Assembly: GCA_045430285.1 (NCBI GenBank)
Contig: JAILXV010000001.1
Location: 620,001 to 684,000, forward strand
Direction of reading: 5' to 3'
Source of the DNA: Agarilytica sp045430285
GTDB lineage: Bacteria > Pseudomonadota > Gammaproteobacteria > Pseudomonadales > Cellvibrionaceae
Length of the DNA: 64,000 bases
In this document: piece after piece, positions 25,541-34,172 of the stretch
Layout of the letters: every line of letters starts with the position of its first letter
How positions within the stretch are numbered: position 1 is the stretch's first letter
Notes under the pieces: model-generated
Databases searched by the model: none
What the model was told of the DNA's origin: nothing
The model's input: the letters and a program-made list of their open reading frames with translations, nothing else
Program-made: the position numbers and the translations under genes

Positions 25541-27215
25541 TACTGTCATGCCGCCTGGGCTGATATTAATTCTAGGTGCATTTTTGCTTGCCATCACCGA
25601 TGGCCGCATCAGAAAAACGCTGATTATTGTATTACCAGCCATTGCACTTGTGCTCATTTGGATCACCCCAAACGGGCATAACGTTGTCATCCCATTTCTG
25701 GAATATGAATTGTTGCCCCTGTCTCCGAACCCCACAGGAAAAGTCTTTGCGACTATTTTCGCACTAATGACGATGGTGGGCGGTTTGTACGGTGTAAACC
25801 AAGCCACAAAAGCTGAGATCTGCGCCGCTTTTGCGTATGCGGGTTCTGCAATTGGCGTTACGTTTGCTGGGGACTTGATGTCGGTCTTTGTTTTTTGGGA
25901 ATTGATGGCTGCAGGTTCAACCATCGTGATATGGGCTGCGAACTCTTCATTAGCTTACAAGGCAAGTTACCGTTATTTACTGGTTCACTTGATGGGCGGT
26001 GTGGTTCTCATGTCGGGGATTGTCGCCCATGTGTATGAGACGGGCTCTATCGCCTTTACCTTACTTGAACTGAACTCGGTAGGGTCTTGGCTGATTCTTG
26101 CTGGTTTCTTGGTGAACGCTGGCGCACCGCCTTTCTCTGCTTGGATCGCAGATGCCTACCCAGAAGCAAGCCCGAGCGGGAGTGTATTCTTATCGGCGTT
26201 TACAACAAAAACCGCCGTTTATGCCTTAATGATTACCTTTGCGGGTGCAGATGTATTGATTTACGTCGGTTTGTATATGGTTTTTTACGGCATTATTTAC
26301 GCATTACTAGAAAATGATATGCGTCGTATTCTTGCTTATAGCATCGTAAACCAAGTGGGTTTTATGGTCACTGCGATCGGTATCGGCACCGAGATGGCGC
26401 TCAATGGCGCAACGGCGCATGCCTTTGCTCACATTATTTATAAGGCCTTATTGCTAATGTCGGCGGGCGCGGTATTGATGCAAACGGGTGAGCGAAGGTG
26501 CTCTCATTTGGGCGGCCTATTTCAAACAATGCCAATGACGGCTGCCTGCGGCATTGTTGGCGCTTTGGCAATTTCATCATTCCCGTTTACCTCTGGCTTT
26601 GTAACGAAATCGTTAGAAACCTCAGCGGCGGCGTACGAAGGGCTCGCATTTGTCTGGTTTCTTTTATTAGCCGCATCTGCGGGGGTATTTTTACACGCAG
26701 GTATTAAGTTTCCTTGGTTTGTATTTTTCCAAAAAGATTCAGGTATGCGGCCTTCAGAGGCACCGCTTAACATGCGCCTTGCCATGCTGATCTTTGCCAT
26801 TCTTTGTATCGCTATAGGTGTGTTTCCCAACGTTTTGTATAACATTTTGCCGTATGCGGTGAAATACGAGCCCTACACAACGGATCATTTAGTGACGCAG
26901 TTTCAATTGTTGATGTTCGCTGGGTTCGCCTTCTTTGCGTTATTGCCAATGATGAAGCGTACTTTAACTATTAGCCTCGATTTTGATTGGTTTTATCGTC
27001 GTTTGTTCATGCGTTCGAGCGGGGCTTTTTTTAGGGTGTTTTGGGCGGTAGACGCTTATGTCCGTCGCTTGATTCTACGTGGGATCGGTGGGTTATTTGG
27101 GTTCGTTGAAGCCCATGCGCCAAATGGGATTCTCATGAAATCACGACCATCCAGCAGCATGGTAATTTGGGTGACAGTGCTACTTGCTACCTATCTCGTA
27201 ATTAGCTTCGTCTAA
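25533..27215 (+). CDS. divergent MrpD/NuoN-like subunit (third copy) lacking TM7 Lys/His
   Basis: 560 residues, 14 or more transmembrane helices plus a C-terminal extension with an amphipathic Arg-rich stretch (WFYRRLFMRSSGAFFRVFWAVDAYVRRL region) and a last helix. TM5 Glu about 123 (FWELMAAGS) is present. The canonical GxxxKxxxxPxHxWLPxA of TM7 reads GFLVNAGAPPFSAWIADAY: Lys is Asn (about 195) and His is Ser (about 202). The following segment EASPSGSVFLSAFTTKTAVY keeps a TM8 Lys (about 226). It may therefore be altered in proton transfer. Last gene of the operon. Confidence 0.88.
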   Translation: MINTVMPPGLILILGAFLLAITDGRIRKTLIIVLPAIALVLIWITPNGHNVVIPFLEYELLPLSPNPTGKVFATIFALMTMVGGLYGVNQATKAEICAAFAYAGSAIGVTFAGDLMSVFVFWELMAAGSTIVIWAANSSLAYKASYRYLLVHLMGGVVLMSGIVAHVYETGSIAFTLLELNSVGSWLILAGFLVNAGAPPFSAWIADAYPEASPSGSVFLSAFTTKTAVYALMITFAGADVLIYVGLYMVFYGIIYALLENDMRRILAYSIVNQVGFMVTAIGIGTEMALNGATAHAFAHIIYKALLLMSAGAVLMQTGERRCSHLGGLFQTMPMTAACGIVGALAISSFPFTSGFVTKSLETSAAAYEGLAFVWFLLLAASAGVFLHAGIKFPWFVFFQKDSGMRPSEAPLNMRLAMLIFAILCIAIGVFPNVLYNILPYAVKYEPYTTDHLVTQFQLLMFAGFAFFALLPMMKRTLTISLDFDWFYRRLFMRSSGAFFRVFWAVDAYVRRLILRGIGGLFGFVEAHAPNGILMKSRPSSSMVIWVTVLLATYLVISFV

Positions 27216-27382
27216 CTCTCTTGTACCTTATCGTCTCTCCTTTTTAGCTCGTTGAATCGTCGCCTGTACGCAGAGCATTCTCCGCTATGCTGGGCAGAAC
27301 AGGCATGAGAGTTTGAGTTAAGATTGAGGGGTAACTGTAAGAAAATTAAGGATTTTTGCCTAAATCGTATTATACTTGTAAA

Positions 27383-27402
27383 CAGGCCATATTCTCGGCC
27401 TG
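27383..27402 (+). terminator. possible intrinsic terminator or 5' leader hairpin before fimL
   Basis: CAGGCC-atattctc-GGCCTG forms a 6-bp GC-rich stem followed by GTTTTG. It lies 168 nt after the antiporter operon and about 30-40 nt before the fimL start. The T-run is short, so it could be a weak terminator of read-through or an attenuating leader hairpin. A TATACT hexamer at 27371-27376 just upstream might be a -10 element, which would put the hairpin in the fimL leader. Confidence 0.35.
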
Positions 27403-27442
27403 GTTTTGAGTAGAACCAACATTAATATGGGTGGGATTTCAT

Positions 27443-29167
27443 TTGGATACTGTCAACTTTCAATCGCTAAACCTTGTTCGTGACGAGTTGGTCGCTACGA
27501 TTGAAGAAGCTGCGCGTAACTTAGAAAAGTTTGTGTCTTCTCAGGAAGATGGTGAGGCGCTACAAGCGTGTATCGAATGTGTTGCTCAGATTGTCGGAAC
27601 ACTTAAACTAATTGAATTTCGCGGCGCCGAGTTGCTTGCTCAAGAATTATTGGCCTCTGCAAACGAAATTTCCCCAGGTAACAGCGGTGAAAAATTCGAA
27701 CATTCATTGGAAGTGGTGAGCAGCACTTTCTTTGTACTTACTCGATATTTAGAGTATGTGCAGCAAACAGAACGAAAGGTCCCCGTACTCCTTATTCCTC
27801 AAATAAATGAACTTCGGAAGCTTAGAGGCGAAACCGCTTACCCAGAGTGTCATTTTTTTAAAGTTGATTTATCCCGATCCCCAGAACTCCCTTCTGTTGA
27901 ATCATTAAGCTTCGAAGGTGACGAGTTTACCTTGGCAGTAAGACGTGCACGCCACATGTATCAAATTGGCCTGCTAGGGTTGATTAAAGAGCGACAGATA
28001 AAAAATTCTTTAGCGATGATGCGTCGGGGGATGAAACGACTGCGCCGAATGAGCGGAAATGAAAAACCATTGGCGCTGTTGTGGTGGCTAGCAGATGTTA
28101 CCTTAGGGGTCATTGCGGCTCATAACATGGAAACCATTGAAACCCGCAAAATGTTATTCAGCCGCTTGGATCGTGTAATTAAGCAAATTGAGCAAAATGG
28201 TGCACAAGCATTTGATGCGCAGCCGCCGAAGGGGCTTATAAAAGAACTGGTGTACCTGATCGCTTTATCCACTTCTGATTTGGATGAAGTGAAAGCGATC
28301 CGCAGTGTTTATGGCTTGGATCGATTTTCATATACCGATCACGATTTAGCCGGTGAAAGAGATTTATTGAACGGCCCCAGTGCTCATACCGTCTCGTCTC
28401 TTGCCAGCGTACTTCATACCGAATTAGCCAATACTAAGAAGGTACTGGAAGGAGCCTCTCAAAGTAGTATTCAACGCATAGATGACTTGGAAGGGTTTTT
28501 AGCAACGCTCCAGAAAGTCGCAGAGATTTTATCTATTGTGGGGCTGGTGTCTGCTTCCAATACGCTTAAAAATGAACTAAAACGCATTGGAAACTGGGAA
28601 GGGAAAGACGAAATCGAGCTTTCTGAGATGGATGAGGTTGCGAATACGCTTCTCTACCTAGAGTCTACTGTGAGCGCGATAGAGTCGACCAAATTGTCTG
28701 ACGAAAAGCTTGAGATGGCCAACAAAGTCGCTCAGCGTGAGGTTATTGCGTCCGGCGAGCTGGCAGAGGCCAAACGTATTGTTCTTGCAGAGTCCGAAGC
28801 CGGAATTTCCCTTACAAAACGTGCGCTCAGTTCTTTTTCAGATTCAGATTTCGATACTGGACACATACGCAACATCGGGAAAACACTTAATACCGTGCGT
28901 GGTGGCATGCAAATGCTAAAGTTTGATCGCGCGTCTAACATACTTTCACGCTGCGCAGCCTTTGTTGATGAAGTGCTTATGGAGCAAGACCCTCAGCCTG
29001 GTTTAAAAGAGATGCTGGAAACGTTTGCTGATTCGATTATTTCGGTGGAATACTATCTCAATTCCGCCACTGCAAGTTTGCATTTAGACGAGTCAGTGTT
29101 AAAACTTGCGGAAGAGAGTTTAGAGGCCCTGGGGTATTCAGTGGAACCTCAAACCGAAGAGGATTAG
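27443..29167 (+). CDS. fimL: FimL-like scaffold (ChpA N-terminal homologue, degenerate Hpt)
   Basis: 574 residues from TTG 27443; an alternative GTG at 27431 gives 578. I prefer the TTG because GGTGG lies 8 nt upstream. The helical sequence (NFQSLNLVRDELVATIEEAARNLEKFV; TLKLIEFRGAELLAQELL; later EVVSSTFFVLTRYLEYVQQ and LALLWWLADVTLGVIAA) matches the N-terminal region of ChpA/PilL and stand-alone FimL. In Pseudomonas FimL helps localise the type IV pilus Chp system and raises cAMP. The phosphorylatable His of true Hpt domains is not evident. The next gene is nudC, exactly as at the Pseudomonas fimL locus, which strengthens the call. Confidence 0.82.
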   Translation: MDTVNFQSLNLVRDELVATIEEAARNLEKFVSSQEDGEALQACIECVAQIVGTLKLIEFRGAELLAQELLASANEISPGNSGEKFEHSLEVVSSTFFVLTRYLEYVQQTERKVPVLLIPQINELRKLRGETAYPECHFFKVDLSRSPELPSVESLSFEGDEFTLAVRRARHMYQIGLLGLIKERQIKNSLAMMRRGMKRLRRMSGNEKPLALLWWLADVTLGVIAAHNMETIETRKMLFSRLDRVIKQIEQNGAQAFDAQPPKGLIKELVYLIALSTSDLDEVKAIRSVYGLDRFSYTDHDLAGERDLLNGPSAHTVSSLASVLHTELANTKKVLEGASQSSIQRIDDLEGFLATLQKVAEILSIVGLVSASNTLKNELKRIGNWEGKDEIELSEMDEVANTLLYLESTVSAIESTKLSDEKLEMANKVAQREVIASGELAEAKRIVLAESEAGISLTKRALSSFSDSDFDTGHIRNIGKTLNTVRGGMQMLKFDRASNILSRCAAFVDEVLMEQDPQPGLKEMLETFADSIISVEYYLNSATASLHLDESVLKLAEESLEALGYSVEPQTEED

Positions 29168-29172
29168 ACGCA

Positions 29173-29985
29173 ATGGCATTTGTGCCCGCAGAGACCAATG
29201 CCGCAAATGTTACGATGGATCTCGTTATTGCAGTTCACCGTGGACGATTGCTTACGCCATCACAGAGCGAATGGGCGCCTCACCAGCCTGATATCTTCGA
29301 TACCCTCGGAGAAGCTCATCACACCCACTATCTTGGTACCCTAAACGACGCCCATTGTTTTACCGCATTTTACAACCACACGGTAGAACCCACAGTTCAA
29401 CACTATGAATGGAAACCTTTACGGAGTCTGCTTGGCTGCATTTCCGAAGAGGCGTTTCAACTCGCGGGTAGGGCACTTCAGATTACGCGCTGGTATCGAG
29501 ATCATCAGTATTGCGGTGCTTGCGGTAGTAAAACCCGTGATAGTCGTAGTGATCGTGCGCGTGTTTGTACCCATTGCGAACAGCGATTTTATCCGCGAAT
29601 TTCACCCTGTGTTATAGGTTTGGTCACCAAAGGTGATCAATGTTTGCTGGCTCGAGGGACTCGTACTCCCGAAGGCTTATTTACTGCGCTTGCGGGGTTT
29701 GTAGAGCCAGGTGAAACCGCTGAACAAGCATTTGCTCGGGAAGTCAAAGAAGAAGTTGGCGTGTCGATTGAGAATATTCGATATCAATACTCGCAACCGT
29801 GGCCATTCCCTGGACAGCTCATGCTCGGTTTCTATGCGGATTACGCTGATGGCAATATGGTGCTAGATGAGAGGGAGATCATAGAAGCTGGCTGGTTTAG
29901 TAGAGAGAACTTGCCTCTTACGCCGCCTTTAGGCACTATCGCAGGACGGTTAATTCAAGGTTTTGTTAAAGGCTGCGCAATCTAA
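29173..29985 (+). CDS. nudC: NAD(+)/NADH diphosphatase (NAD-RNA decapping Nudix hydrolase)
   Basis: 270 residues. Zinc ribbon with Cys114, Cys117, Cys132 and Cys135 (CGACGS, CTHCEQ), Nudix box from about 175 to 197 (GFVEPGETAEQ through REVKEEVG), and the NADH-specific SQPWPFP motif (about 207-213) that distinguishes NudC from other Nudix enzymes. Hydrolyses NADH to NMNH and AMP and removes NAD caps from RNA. It starts 5 nt after the fimL stop and abuts the next gene. Confidence 0.94.
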   Translation: MAFVPAETNAANVTMDLVIAVHRGRLLTPSQSEWAPHQPDIFDTLGEAHHTHYLGTLNDAHCFTAFYNHTVEPTVQHYEWKPLRSLLGCISEEAFQLAGRALQITRWYRDHQYCGACGSKTRDSRSDRARVCTHCEQRFYPRISPCVIGLVTKGDQCLLARGTRTPEGLFTALAGFVEPGETAEQAFAREVKEEVGVSIENIRYQYSQPWPFPGQLMLGFYADYADGNMVLDEREIIEAGWFSRENLPLTPPLGTIAGRLIQGFVKGCAI

Positions 29986-30636
29986 ATGTTTAGCATATTG
30001 ACAGGGGTACTCATACTCGTAGCACTCCTACTGATTTTTTTTGGTGGGCGTATTTTGGCGTCTTTCAATTGGATATTAGGCTGGGTGAGAGGCATGGCCG
30101 GTCTCTCACTTATCGCACTTTCTATCTTACTCATTTTTGTTGGCCTCGATTTATTTACATACAAACAAATCTTGAGTGACAAGCCCATACTCACCATCAG
30201 CTTTCAAAAACAACAAGAGCAGCTTTTCACCACAACGATATCCTACATCGAGGAAGGGGTAGAGGAAACTTACGATGTATACGGGGAACAGTGGCAAGTT
30301 GATGCGCGGGTTATTCGGTGGCGTGGTCTACTGGCGAGTTTTGGGGTCAAGCCAGGCTACCGCCTAGATCGTTTAAGCGGGCGCTATTATTCCTTAGAAG
30401 ATGAAAGAAGAAAACAGCGTTCCGTACATCAATTAGATCAAAGTGAATATGGGCTGGATATGTGGAAATGGGTCCAAGAAAATGGCTTTCTACCTATTTT
30501 TGATGCGATCTATGGAAGCGCAACGTACTTGCCAATGGAAGATGGGGCTATTTATCAGGTGTCATTGAGCGCTAGTGGACTTGTTTCTACGCCTTTGAAT
30601 AATATTGCTAAGGGTGCGGTTAGCCAATGGCAATAA
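29986..30636 (+). CDS. inner-membrane protein of unknown function
   Basis: 216 residues. Two N-terminal transmembrane helices (MFSILTGVLILVALLLIFFGG and GMAGLSLIALSILLIFVGLDLF) are followed by a soluble domain of about 150 residues with a beta-rich look (ILTISFQKQQEQLFTTTISY, YQVSLSASGLVSTP). The start codon directly follows the nudC stop. This gene is sometimes labelled multidrug transporter in related genomes, but two helices and a periplasmic domain do not support transport. The soluble part contains a conserved-looking WQVDARVIRWRGLLASFGVKPGYRLDRL region (about 104-130). Confidence 0.7.
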   Translation: MFSILTGVLILVALLLIFFGGRILASFNWILGWVRGMAGLSLIALSILLIFVGLDLFTYKQILSDKPILTISFQKQQEQLFTTTISYIEEGVEETYDVYGEQWQVDARVIRWRGLLASFGVKPGYRLDRLSGRYYSLEDERRKQRSVHQLDQSEYGLDMWKWVQENGFLPIFDAIYGSATYLPMEDGAIYQVSLSASGLVSTPLNNIAKGAVSQWQ

Positions 30637-30747
30637 TCTATTGTGAGTCAGTTTAACTTTATTGTCTCATCATTATTTTAACTATCAAATACGCAATACT
30701 ATTGCACACAAATATAATCGTCGCAGGGCGAATTAAAGGGGATTTTC

Positions 30748-31818
30748 TTGGAATTTTTAGCTGAATACGGTCTTTTTTTTGCTAAGACCGTAACATTTGT
30801 AATTGCTGTTGGCGTCATCATTTTATTAATGGTGTCGGCCGGATTAAAAAACCAATCAAACGAAAAAGGGCACCTTGAAGTCACCAAGGTTAATGACAAA
30901 TTTGATGATTTATCTAACGTCGTCAAAACGATGATTCTTGGCGATGATGAAATCAAAGCTGACCAAAAAGAAAAGAAAAGGCTAGCAAAAGAAGAAAAGA
31001 AAAAAAAGAAATCTGAAGCCAAAAACAAAAAGAAAGACGAGTCTCTCTCAGCTGAAGCCCAGCGTAAACGTATATTTGTTGCAGACTTTGATGGAGATAT
31101 TAAAGCGAGTGCAACTGAAGAACTTCGTGAAGTCGTTACCGCAATATTGAGTATTGCAGGAGAGGGGGATGAGGTCGTACTTCGCTTGGAAAGCTCTGGT
31201 GGTATGGTGCATAGCTACGGGCTCGCATCGAGCCAGCTTAGGCGAATAACGTCAAGTAACATTCCTCTTACAGTTTGTGTTGATAAGGTAGCGGCTAGCG
31301 GGGGCTATATGATGGCCTGCGTCGCGCACAAAATCGTGAGCGCGCCTTTTGCAATCATCGGTTCTATTGGCGTTGTCGCGCAGTTACCGAATTTTCATCG
31401 CTTACTCAAAAAACATGACGTTGATTACGAAATGTTAACCGCAGGGGAATATAAACGTACTTTGACTATGTTTGGTGAAAACACGGATAAGGGCCGAGAG
31501 AAATTCGTTGAGGACTTGGAAGATACGCACGAACTGTTTAAAGATTTCATTTCCGAAAATCGGGATAAAGTAGATGTAGAGTCTGTGGCCACTGGTGAGA
31601 TTTGGTTTGGTTCTCGGGCGCTTGAAAAAAATCTGGTGGATCAACTAGAAACGTCAGATCAATATCTTTTTAACCTCAAAGATGATCACGATATCTTCGA
31701 ACTTAAATTCGTTCACAAAAAATCAATCGCAGAGAAAATAGGCCTCAACGTTGAACATGCGGTCGATCGTGCGTTTACCCGCGCCATACAGAGCATGAAT
31801 ACGCGATTTTTTAGCTAG
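30748..31818 (+). CDS. sohB: SohB inner-membrane serine protease (SppA family)
   Basis: 356 residues from TTG 30748 (AGGGGA 9 nt upstream), the start being fixed by the conserved MEFLAEYGLFFAKTVT helix. After the membrane anchor comes a Lys/Glu-rich linker (about 70-105) and the S49 protease domain: catalytic Ser about 184 (KVAASGGYMMAC) and Lys about 236 (TAGEYKRTLTMFGE), with the substrate groove region IIGSIGVVAQ. SohB degrades periplasmic substrates and was found as a multicopy suppressor of htrA. The C terminus is typical. Confidence 0.92.
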   Translation: MEFLAEYGLFFAKTVTFVIAVGVIILLMVSAGLKNQSNEKGHLEVTKVNDKFDDLSNVVKTMILGDDEIKADQKEKKRLAKEEKKKKKSEAKNKKKDESLSAEAQRKRIFVADFDGDIKASATEELREVVTAILSIAGEGDEVVLRLESSGGMVHSYGLASSQLRRITSSNIPLTVCVDKVAASGGYMMACVAHKIVSAPFAIIGSIGVVAQLPNFHRLLKKHDVDYEMLTAGEYKRTLTMFGENTDKGREKFVEDLEDTHELFKDFISENRDKVDVESVATGEIWFGSRALEKNLVDQLETSDQYLFNLKDDHDIFELKFVHKKSIAEKIGLNVEHAVDRAFTRAIQSMNTRFFS

Positions 31819-31841
31819 CTTGGTTTTGTAGGCGAAGGGCA

Positions 31842-32699
31842 TCAGGGAGAAGGCTTACCTGGTGCCGCCATGGACGAAGGTCTATCAATCGTAGCAAAGG
31901 CCAGTTCCAGCTCGGTCATCAACTGTGTGGCGTTCGGGCGACTCTTATTAATCACCATATAGAGGTCGAGGGTCACCAAATGTTGAAAGTGAAACCTGCG
32001 GTCTTCCGCTTGATCCGAGTCATTGGACTCATTAGACGGTACCACTGAAGGCCCGTGATAATCCAATAGATAGTCACCTCTTCCTGCTTCTAGCATCGCA
32101 AATGCCGCGCTATGAGAAGGCGTGGTTAAGCGTTCGATGTTGTTATCACGGTCGGCGATAAAGTCGATCAGATTTCCATATTTGTAGCCGTGTAGTGTGA
32201 TAACGCGCTTTCCCATTAGCTGGTCTTTATTATCAATAATCGTATTCTCGGTCTTACTGTATAAACCGACATCAATGGCGTAAACAGGGACTTTGCTCCA
32301 TAAACAACATTCCTCTAGTTCAGCAGACTTCACCATCACGCTAAAGGCGCTCCCCCCTTGCTTTAGGCGCCGATAGACACGAGAAGCGGGCATTTTTTCC
32401 ATCTCCCAGCTTAGGTTTGCCCGTTTAAACGTCTCGGTCATTAATGAAAAAAGCGGGTTGTCGTTTATTGGATGCTTGGCTTTATTCGCCGTCAAGATCA
32501 CCTGGTCTTGATAGGCATATACGATTTCAGGGGCAGCGACGGGGCGAGCATGCGTTGTCATTGATGAAACGAGCAAGACCCCGATAACGAATATAGGCCT
32601 TGCAAAAGACGAGTATTTAGAGGTTTTGTTGACGGCAAGATTGGGCTGGGGCTGAAAAAAGGGGGGCATGCTACGGTACGCTCTATAGGTAGTAAACAC
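31842..32699 (-). CDS. solute-binding-like exported protein, vicinal CC motif (paralogue 1)
   Basis: 285 residues from ATG 32699 with a long n-region then a hydrophobic signal (ARPIFVIGVLLVSSMTTHA, about 33-51). The body has the SBP_bac_3-like layout: PLFSLMTETFKRANLSWEMEK, then SRVYRRLKQGGSAFSVMVKS, GKRVITLHGYKYGNLIDFI, and SAAFAMLEAGRGDYLLDYHGP. There is a vicinal Cys pair (131-132) followed by PVYAIDVGLYSK. A paralogue with the same motifs is coded divergently at 33418. No ABC permease or ATPase lies nearby, so it may be a sensor or scavenging protein rather than a transporter part. Confidence 0.75.
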   Translation of the reverse strand: MFTTYRAYRSMPPFFQPQPNLAVNKTSKYSSFARPIFVIGVLLVSSMTTHARPVAAPEIVYAYQDQVILTANKAKHPINDNPLFSLMTETFKRANLSWEMEKMPASRVYRRLKQGGSAFSVMVKSAELEECCLWSKVPVYAIDVGLYSKTENTIIDNKDQLMGKRVITLHGYKYGNLIDFIADRDNNIERLTTPSHSAAFAMLEAGRGDYLLDYHGPSVVPSNESNDSDQAEDRRFHFQHLVTLDLYMVINKSRPNATQLMTELELAFATIDRPSSMAAPGKPSP

Positions 32700-33417
32700 A
32701 TTCGCATATCGTTGATATAGCGATACTAGCTAGCTTTAGGTGAATTTATACGCGATTTGATAGGTATTGCAAGCGGCGTAATCACCGTATTTAGTGACAT
32801 ATTCGTCTAGTGTTCATTGATGAGACATTAGATCTCAGAAGCAGACCACATGCAGTTCTTATGCAGTCCTTGTGAATAAGAGTACCAATACTCAGGCTCG
32901 ATGAGTAAGAGTAAACAGGGTTTTATGCGTACCCCAATTGTCTTCAGCCATTCATGCGTATGAAATTAGAACAGTTCCTAAAGATAACAAAGAAGCGTTT
33001 TCGCTGTGGCGGTGTTGTTTCAACGGTTCTTTATTGGGTTTATAATTCGCGTAATATTCGGTTTCCTAAGCTTAGCCACAAAGAGTATGTCTTCACACGT
33101 TAATTAATATTACCCCGTGGGCGTAAATACACATTATGGCGCGAAATGCCTTTGTTTTAACCCGTTTATATCATACGGCCGCGCCGCAGGGTGTTTTACT
33201 CTTCGAATGAAATGGACCTTAACGTGATAGTTAATATTGATTCGAATAGCTAAGCGGAATTTCCGTTCATAATGATCTAAGATTGATGGCGCAGAAGTCA
33301 ATATTAGGCGAAGAATTAAGCTATCCTGTTAGTGATGCTTTTTAACTGAGGTTTTATTTGTACAACACCGGCATGTATGTCCCTTTGGTAACAATTGATG
33401 CGCCTCATTCCTTGCTT
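32700..33417. other. long divergent intergenic region between the twin binding-protein genes
   Basis: About 700 nt of low-GC, poorly coding sequence that must hold the promoters of both divergent paralogues. A 47-codon frame (32960-33103, MKLEQFLKITKKRF...) exists on the plus strand but has no ribosome-binding site, so I do not call it a gene. The in-frame TTG at 33358, with GAGG upstream, is an alternative start of the right-hand paralogue. I see no clear operator. Confidence 0.4.
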
Positions 33418-34158
33418 ATGAAAATGATACGTCTTCTTTCATGTGTTTCTGTTTTATTTTGGTGCGTCAGCAGCCACGGTTATTCTGAGCCTGGTCAGAG
33501 TTTAGGTCATCAGCCTCTGGTTTATGTTCACCCCAATGTGCCGGTAATAAGCCGCATAAACTCTATGGGCGAACAAGTTAATCCCGTTCTTCATATGACT
33601 AATGCTATGTTTCACACAGCGGGGTTCCCTTGGACCAGTCGACCTGTACCGATTTCTCGTATGTATCACTATCTTAATCGCGGAAAAGCTAATTTTTCAA
33701 TACTGGTGAAAACCGCGAAACTCGACCGATGTTGTATCACCAGTGAAAACCCTGTTTACAAAATGGAATTGGGCTTATATCAAAAGCCGGAAACTCCTTA
33801 TATCTATGATCTTAATGAAATGAAGGGCAAGAGTTTCATTCATATAGAAGGGTATGCCTTTGGTTCACTAAAAGAATTTATATTTGATAAAAAGAATAAT
33901 ATTACGCTTTACCCAGCCACAAATCATAAGTCTGCATTTGCAATGCTAGCAGCAGGTAGAGCACATTACTTTTTGGATTATCGAGGGCCGGCACAAATGG
34001 TCGAGGAAGAAAAAGCGCAAAATGGCTTTATATACAACGTTTTTAAAAATATAGAGCTTTATTTGGTACTCGATAAAAACTATCCCAATGCACCCAGTGT
34101 CGTATCGAAGTTAGAAGGCATCTTTAATAGTTTAAACGAAGAAGATTTCATAAACTAA
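33418..34158 (+). CDS. solute-binding-like exported protein, vicinal CC motif (paralogue 2)
   Basis: 246 residues from ATG 33418, chosen because it yields a signal peptide (KMIRLLSCVSVLFWCVSSHGYS). A TTG at 33358 with GAGG at a good distance would add 20 residues. It is a paralogue of 31842-32699: PVPISRMYHYLNRGKANFSILVKT, KSFIHIEGYAFGSLKEFIF, and SAFAMLAAGRAHYFLDYRGP align with matching segments there. The Cys pair at 105-106 is in the same place (DRCCITSENPVYKMELGLYQK). SBP_bac_3-like fold, probably periplasmic. Ligand unknown. Confidence 0.75.
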   Translation: MKMIRLLSCVSVLFWCVSSHGYSEPGQSLGHQPLVYVHPNVPVISRINSMGEQVNPVLHMTNAMFHTAGFPWTSRPVPISRMYHYLNRGKANFSILVKTAKLDRCCITSENPVYKMELGLYQKPETPYIYDLNEMKGKSFIHIEGYAFGSLKEFIFDKKNNITLYPATNHKSAFAMLAAGRAHYFLDYRGPAQMVEEEKAQNGFIYNVFKNIELYLVLDKNYPNAPSVVSKLEGIFNSLNEEDFIN

Positions 34159-34172
34159 ATGCCCGCTAATAA

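Noticed and set aside
27216..27442. Possible tRNA-like hairpins between the antiporter operon and fimL
   Set aside because: Stem-loops exist but no cloverleaf, no T-loop GTTCRA box and no acceptor stem.
32960..33103. 47-codon frame MKLEQFLKITKKRF... in the gap between the binding-protein genes
   Set aside because: No Shine-Dalgarno sequence and no recognisable domain; mentioned only in the gap entry.
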